From the NCBI GenBank assembly GCA_003242115.1, contig QBMP01000008.1, forward strand, positions 1 to 7,801: 7,801 nucleotides of DNA, written 5' to 3'. The notes beneath the pieces were generated by a model. It was not told the origin of the DNA, made no database searches, and saw only the letters and a list, made by a program, of their open reading frames with translations. Shown piece by piece: positions 5,028-7,801 of this stretch (the first letter of the stretch is position 1; the number at the start of each line of letters is the position of its first letter). The stretch is from Phormidesmis priestleyi (GTDB taxonomy: Bacteria > Cyanobacteriota > Cyanobacteriia > Phormidesmidales > Phormidesmidaceae). Both the position numbers and the translations under genes were made by a program.

Positions 5028-5879
5028 GTGAAAAAGGTGATTATGACTGTGGGTTTACCGGCTTCTGGAAAATCTACCTGGGCAAAAGCGCTGGTGCTCA
5101 AAGAAGCAGGGCGCTGGGTGAGAGTGAATAAAGACAGCTTACGAGAGATGTGCCACAGCTCAAAGTTTTCTAAAAGTAATGAAAAATTTGTTGTCAGGCT
5201 TAGAAACCTGATTATTTTGGAAGCTTTAGCCGATGGCAAAAATGTCATTGTCGATGATACGAACCTGCACCCAAAACACATTCGAGCGGTTACTGAATTA
5301 GTCAAAGGCGAAGCCGTTGTTGAAATAAACGACAGCTTTTTGTCGGTGCCAGTGGAAACCTGCATTCGCCGAGATTTGGGTCGGGTGGCCTCAGTCGGCA
5401 AAGACGTGATTATGCAAATGTACAAGGAGTTTATTGCGCCGAATGCACCGCCGCCTGTGCATGATCCCGATCTGGCGGATGTGATTGTGGTAGATATGGA
5501 TGGCACGTTGGCGCTGCTAGGGAATCGCTCTCCTTATGATGCGAGTCGGTGCGATCGCGACCAGCCGAATCTGCCCGTGCTCCAAACTATTCTCAAATGG
5601 CAAGAAACCCACAAAATCATCGTGATGTCAGGCCGCACCGATGATGCGAGAGTCAAAACCGAAGCTTGGCTAGCAACGCACGGAGTCAAATACGAGGCAC
5701 TGCATATGAGAGCTTTTGGCGACATGCGCAAAGATACCGTCGTCAAACAAGAAATGTACAATCAGCACCTAGCGGGAAAGGTTAACGTGATTGCTGTTTT
5801 TGATGATCGCGCTTCTGTTGTTGAGATGTGGCGGCGGCTCGGATTAACGGTTTTTCAGGTAGCTGAAGGCAATTTTTAA
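5028..5879 (+). CDS. pnkp: T4 Pnkp-like polynucleotide 5'-kinase / 3'-phosphatase
   Basis: This 283-residue bifunctional end-healing enzyme is alignable by eye to phage T4 polynucleotide kinase along its full length (T4, about 301 residues). It should phosphorylate 5'-OH ends and remove 3'-phosphate or 2',3'-cyclic phosphate ends of RNA or DNA. The N-terminal kinase has the P-loop GLPASGKST (9-17, Lys15, Ser16), Asp36 and Arg39 in the NKDxxR motif, and DDTN (76-79). The C-terminal HAD phosphatase has DMDGT (156-160, nucleophile Asp156, Asp158), NRSPYD (166-171), SGR (201-203), RKDTVVK (234-240) and FDDR (258-261), and ends VVEMWRRLG then FQVAEGNF, very close to T4. The GTG start at 5028 follows a GA-rich stretch (5016-5022) and gives an N-terminus MKKVIMTVG that matches the family. 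No RNA ligase is visible nearby. It follows the caspase-FGE gene on the same strand. Confidence 0.93.
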   Translation: MKKVIMTVGLPASGKSTWAKALVLKEAGRWVRVNKDSLREMCHSSKFSKSNEKFVVRLRNLIILEALADGKNVIVDDTNLHPKHIRAVTELVKGEAVVEINDSFLSVPVETCIRRDLGRVASVGKDVIMQMYKEFIAPNAPPPVHDPDLADVIVVDMDGTLALLGNRSPYDASRCDRDQPNLPVLQTILKWQETHKIIVMSGRTDDARVKTEAWLATHGVKYEALHMRAFGDMRKDTVVKQEMYNQHLAGKVNVIAVFDDRASVVEMWRRLGLTVFQVAEGNF

Positions 5880-5923
5880 TGAGTTTTGGATAACAGGGTT
5901 TAGAAAGAACTCGCCTTCAGGGG

Positions 5924-5938
5924 GTGAATTTATTTCAC
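5924..5938. promoter_or_regulatory. Small inverted repeat upstream of the aldolase gene
   Basis: GTGAA (5924-5928) and TTCAC (5934-5938) flank a 5-base TTTAT spacer, about 45 bases before the aldolase start. It might be a regulator site, but it is a base too long for the CRP-type TGTGA-N6-TCACA layout and has no NtcA GTA-N8-TAC pattern. I cannot assign a regulator, and chance is possible. Confidence 0.2.
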
Positions 5939-5968
5939 AGTTCGCGCTACCCTAAACGAAAATTTATG

Positions 5969-5974
5969 AAGGAG
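5969..5974 (+). promoter_or_regulatory. Strong ribosome binding site of the aldolase gene
   Basis: AAGGAG is the clearest Shine-Dalgarno sequence in the window. Four start codons follow in frame (GTG 5980, ATG 5983, GTG 5986, ATG 5989). The eight-base spacing to ATG 5983 is the best of these and decides the start. Confidence 0.7.
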
Positions 5975-5982
5975 AGTTTGTG

Positions 5983-7089
5983 ATGGTGATGGCGTCAGTC
6001 AAGTCTGGCTCAACCGAGTCTGGAGCTACCAAATCTATTGCTGATTGGCTAGGCGATGAGGCCGATAGCCTATTGAGCTACCGCGCCAAGTTTGATAAAG
6101 CTCAGCTTCACTTGCCGGGGCCAGACTGGGTAAATCGGATTTTTTCGCAGAGCGATCGCTCCCCTCAAGTGCTTCGCAGCCTTCAGCAACTCTACAGCAC
6201 AGGCCGCTTAGCCAACACCGGCTATCTTTCGATCCTGCCGGTAGATCAAGGCATTGAGCATTCAGCCGCCGCTTCTTTTGCGCCCAACCCAATTTATTTT
6301 GACCCTGAAAATATTGTGGGTTTGGCGATCGCGGGCGGCTGCAACGCAGTAGCGACCACGCTTGGCGTCTTAGGCATGACCTCGCGCAAATACGCCCACA
6401 GAATCCCCTTCATCGTTAAGCTCAACCACAACGAGCTATTGAGCTACCCCAAGCAATACGATCAGATAATGTTCGGATCGGTCGAGCAGGCTTGGAACTT
6501 AGGCGCAGTGGCAGTCGGTGCGACTATTTACTTCGGCTCTGAAGAATCTACTCGGCAAATTCAAGAAGTGAGTCAGGCGTTTGCGCGGGCTCATGAGCTA
6601 GGCATGGCGACTATTTTGTGGTGCTACCTACGCAATGATGTGTTCAAGCAGGATAAAGACTACCATTTGGCGGCTGATCTCACCGGGCAAGCCAACCACA
6701 TTGGGGTCACGATTGAGGCCGATATCATTAAGCAAAAGCTGCCCGAAAACAACGGTGGCTACAAGGCAGTCGCCGATGCAATTGGTAAGTCTTACGGACG
6801 TACTAGCGATCTGGTGTATTCCAACCTGACGAGCGATCACCCGATTGATCTGGCCCGCTATCAGGTGCTGAACTGCTATGCCGGGAGAGCAGGGTTGATT
6901 AATTCGGGTGGCTCATCGGGCAAACATGATTTCGCTGAGGCTATTCGCACAGCGGTAATTAATAAAAGAGCCGGTGGCTGCGGGCTAATCACGGGTCGCA
7001 AAGCTTTTCAAAGAGACTTTAAAGAAGGCGTTAAGCTGTTTCATCTTGTTCAAGATGTGTATTTGTCTGATGAGGTGACGGTCGCTTAG
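5983..7089 (+). CDS. fbaB: Class I fructose-bisphosphate aldolase (FbaB/DhnA type)
   Basis: This metal-independent aldolase interconverts fructose-1,6-bisphosphate with glyceraldehyde-3-phosphate and dihydroxyacetone phosphate, and serves glycolysis, gluconeogenesis and the Calvin cycle. It belongs to the bacterial/archaeal FbaB-DhnA TIM-barrel family. Counting from GTG 5980, visible family blocks are [11 protein letters not shown] (85-95), [12 protein letters not shown] (146-157), [18 protein letters not shown] (238-255), INSGG (307-311, phosphate binding) and [11 protein letters not shown] (335-345). By family comparison Lys251 in ADIIKQK is the probable Schiff-base residue. Length (368-369 residues) is slightly more than E. 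coli FbaB (350), mainly from an N-terminal extension. It has a strong ribosome binding site and two HIP1 sites (6152, 6325), and lies convergent to speA. A separate class II enzyme is usual in cyanobacteria but is not seen here. Confidence 0.95.
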   Translation: MVMASVKSGSTESGATKSIADWLGDEADSLLSYRAKFDKAQLHLPGPDWVNRIFSQSDRSPQVLRSLQQLYSTGRLANTGYLSILPVDQGIEHSAAASFAPNPIYFDPENIVGLAIAGGCNAVATTLGVLGMTSRKYAHRIPFIVKLNHNELLSYPKQYDQIMFGSVEQAWNLGAVAVGATIYFGSEESTRQIQEVSQAFARAHELGMATILWCYLRNDVFKQDKDYHLAADLTGQANHIGVTIEADIIKQKLPENNGGYKAVADAIGKSYGRTSDLVYSNLTSDHPIDLARYQVLNCYAGRAGLINSGGSSGKHDFAEAIRTAVINKRAGGCGLITGRKAFQRDFKEGVKLFHLVQDVYLSDEVTVA

Positions 7090-7105
7090 TTTTTAGGCAG
7101 TAAGT

Positions 7106-7125
7106 CGGGGCGCATTTTGCCCCCG
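7106..7125. terminator. Candidate hairpin between convergent aldolase and speA genes
   Basis: GGGGC (7107-7111) and GCCCC (7119-7123) can pair around a 7-base loop, and the stem can be re-registered as CGGGG/CCCCG (7106-7110, 7121-7125). It lies in the 41-base gap between two convergent stops, where a shared terminator is expected. There is no good T tract on either side, so it is a weak intrinsic terminator at best. Confidence 0.4.
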
Positions 7126-7130
7126 TTCCC

Positions 7131-7801
7131 CTAAGCTTCAGCCAAATAGGTATAGCTGTCCATCGCGTTCTTATAGTTCGCCATCAGTTTGCGGGCTTCT
7201 TCAATGGTGATTTGTCCGGCCTGTAAAGCCAATTCAGAGCGACGGCGAATTTGCTCAATCATCTGCTCAGGATCGTACTGCACCTGCTTGAGCACTTCGT
7301 CTGTAGTATTGCCGCGCACCACATGCTCAATCGTATAGCCCTGATGCGTCTTGGCCTTAGAAGCTAGCTGCACATGCACCGTATTGGTATTGCCAAACAA
7401 ATTGTGTAAATTGCCCAGCGTCTCTTGGTAAGAGCCGACCAAAAACATGCCCAGGTAGTAGGCTTCATCCGCCTTTAAAGCATGTAGCTCTAGCACGTCT
7501 TTCGCGCCTTTGGGGCCAATGAATCGGACAATTTTGCCATCGCTGTCACAGGTCAAATCTGCCAAAGTGGCCCGCTGAGTCGGTTCTTCATTCAGCCGAT
7601 GGATGGGCATTACCGGAAAGAGCTGATCAATTGCCCAGCTATCGAGCGCTGATTGAAAAATAGATAGGTTCATGTAGTAGATAGAGGCCATGCTTTTTTC
7701 AAGATGCTCTAGTTCTTCAGGCACGTTGTCTTGCTGGCGCAGCAGCGTCGTAATTTTTTGGCAGCAGGCCCAATACAGCCGCTCTACTCGCGATCGCTCA
7801 C
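7131..7801 (-). CDS. speA: Biosynthetic arginine decarboxylase, C-terminal part (partial)
   Basis: This is the C-terminal third of SpeA, the PLP-dependent (fold III) enzyme that converts arginine to agmatine, the first step of putrescine and polyamine synthesis. The frame stays open to the window edge (residues ERSRVERLYWACCQK before the internal GTG at 7724), so the gene continues beyond 7801 and GTG 7724 is not the start. Diagnostic blocks in order are IYYMNLSIFQSALDSWAIDQ, LFPVMPIHRLNEEPTQRATL, the active-site-associated TCDSDGKI, YYLGMFLVGSYQETLG and HNLFGNTNTVHV. The C-terminus is intact, with about 222 of the usual roughly 640-670 residues visible. A HIP1 site lies at 7790-7797. It converges with the aldolase gene. 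Confidence 0.95.
   Translation of the reverse strand, partial: ERSRVERLYWACCQKITTLLRQQDNVPEELEHLEKSMASIYYMNLSIFQSALDSWAIDQLFPVMPIHRLNEEPTQRATLADLTCDSDGKIVRFIGPKGAKDVLELHALKADEAYYLGMFLVGSYQETLGNLHNLFGNTNTVHVQLASKAKTHQGYTIEHVVRGNTTDEVLKQVQYDPEQMIEQIRRRSELALQAGQITIEEARKLMANYKNAMDSYTYLAEA

Noticed and set aside
4931..5506. 191-codon open frame on the - strand
   Set aside because: It lies antisense to pnkp, is Ser/Thr-rich with no recognisable motif, and pnkp is unambiguous over the same bases. It is a shadow frame.
5924..5938. SyCRP1/CRP-type site upstream of the aldolase gene
   Set aside because: The spacer between GTGA and TCAC is seven bases, not six, and the outer T is missing on the left. 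It is kept only as an unassigned inverted repeat.
7724..7724. GTG at 7724 as the start of speA
   Set aside because: The in-frame sequence upstream continues to match arginine decarboxylase and has no stop before the window edge, so this is an internal codon.
1..7801. CRISPR array, tRNA or rRNA gene, DGR reverse transcriptase or template repeat within the window
   Set aside because: No regularly spaced repeats, no cloverleaf, no reverse-transcriptase-like ORF and no second copy of the RGGSW-coding segment were found on reading both strands.

Overview
The window looks like a cyanobacterial chromosome of moderate GC. The octamer GCGATCGC (HIP1, the classic cyanobacterial repeat) occurs seven times by eye, at 313, 478, 1835, 5551, 6152, 6325 and 7790. 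The recognisable housekeeping proteins (UPRT, YggT/YlmG, class I FBP aldolase, biosynthetic arginine decarboxylase) fit that group. No species can be named from the sequence.

Layout. On the left, a + strand run holds the 3' end of upp, a small YtxH-like membrane protein and a YggT/YlmG protein, closed by a strong hairpin-T terminator (1103-1139). Next is a - strand accessory block, in transcription order: higB toxin, higA antitoxin, a ribbon-helix-helix (HicB/CopG-like) antitoxin, a doubtful 63-residue ORF, and a small protein resembling the Pepco/Trypco (peptidase-co-occurring) group. Upstream of higB is a 316-base intergenic region with an 18-bp palindrome (likely operator) and a 91-bp element with 11-bp terminal inverted repeats that looks like a MITE or IS remnant.

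The centre holds a 636-residue protein that fuses an N-terminal caspase-like (C14, orthocaspase) domain to a C-terminal FGE-sulfatase/C-type-lectin-fold domain. Its last ~42 codons look like the variable region of a diversity-generating retroelement (DGR) target. Divergent positions can be restored to an Asn-rich template by changing bases back to adenine only. A polypyrimidine tract and a 6-bp GC-rich hairpin follow the stop codon. No DGR reverse transcriptase or template repeat is in the window, so any mutagenesis would act in trans. Immediately downstream on the same strand is a full-length T4-Pnkp-like polynucleotide kinase/3'-phosphatase.

On the right, core metabolism resumes: class I fructose-bisphosphate aldolase (+) and, convergent with it, the C-terminal third of arginine decarboxylase (-), cut by the window end.

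Together, positions 1183-5879 look like an accessory or defence-type island between core genes: toxin-antitoxin genes, a protease-associated small protein, a caspase with a diversifiable binding domain and a nucleic-acid end-repair enzyme. The 3.7-kb stretch 1843-5550 has no HIP1 site. The DGR reading of the caspase-FGE gene is the most interesting point. The functional link between it and the Pnkp is inference from position only.
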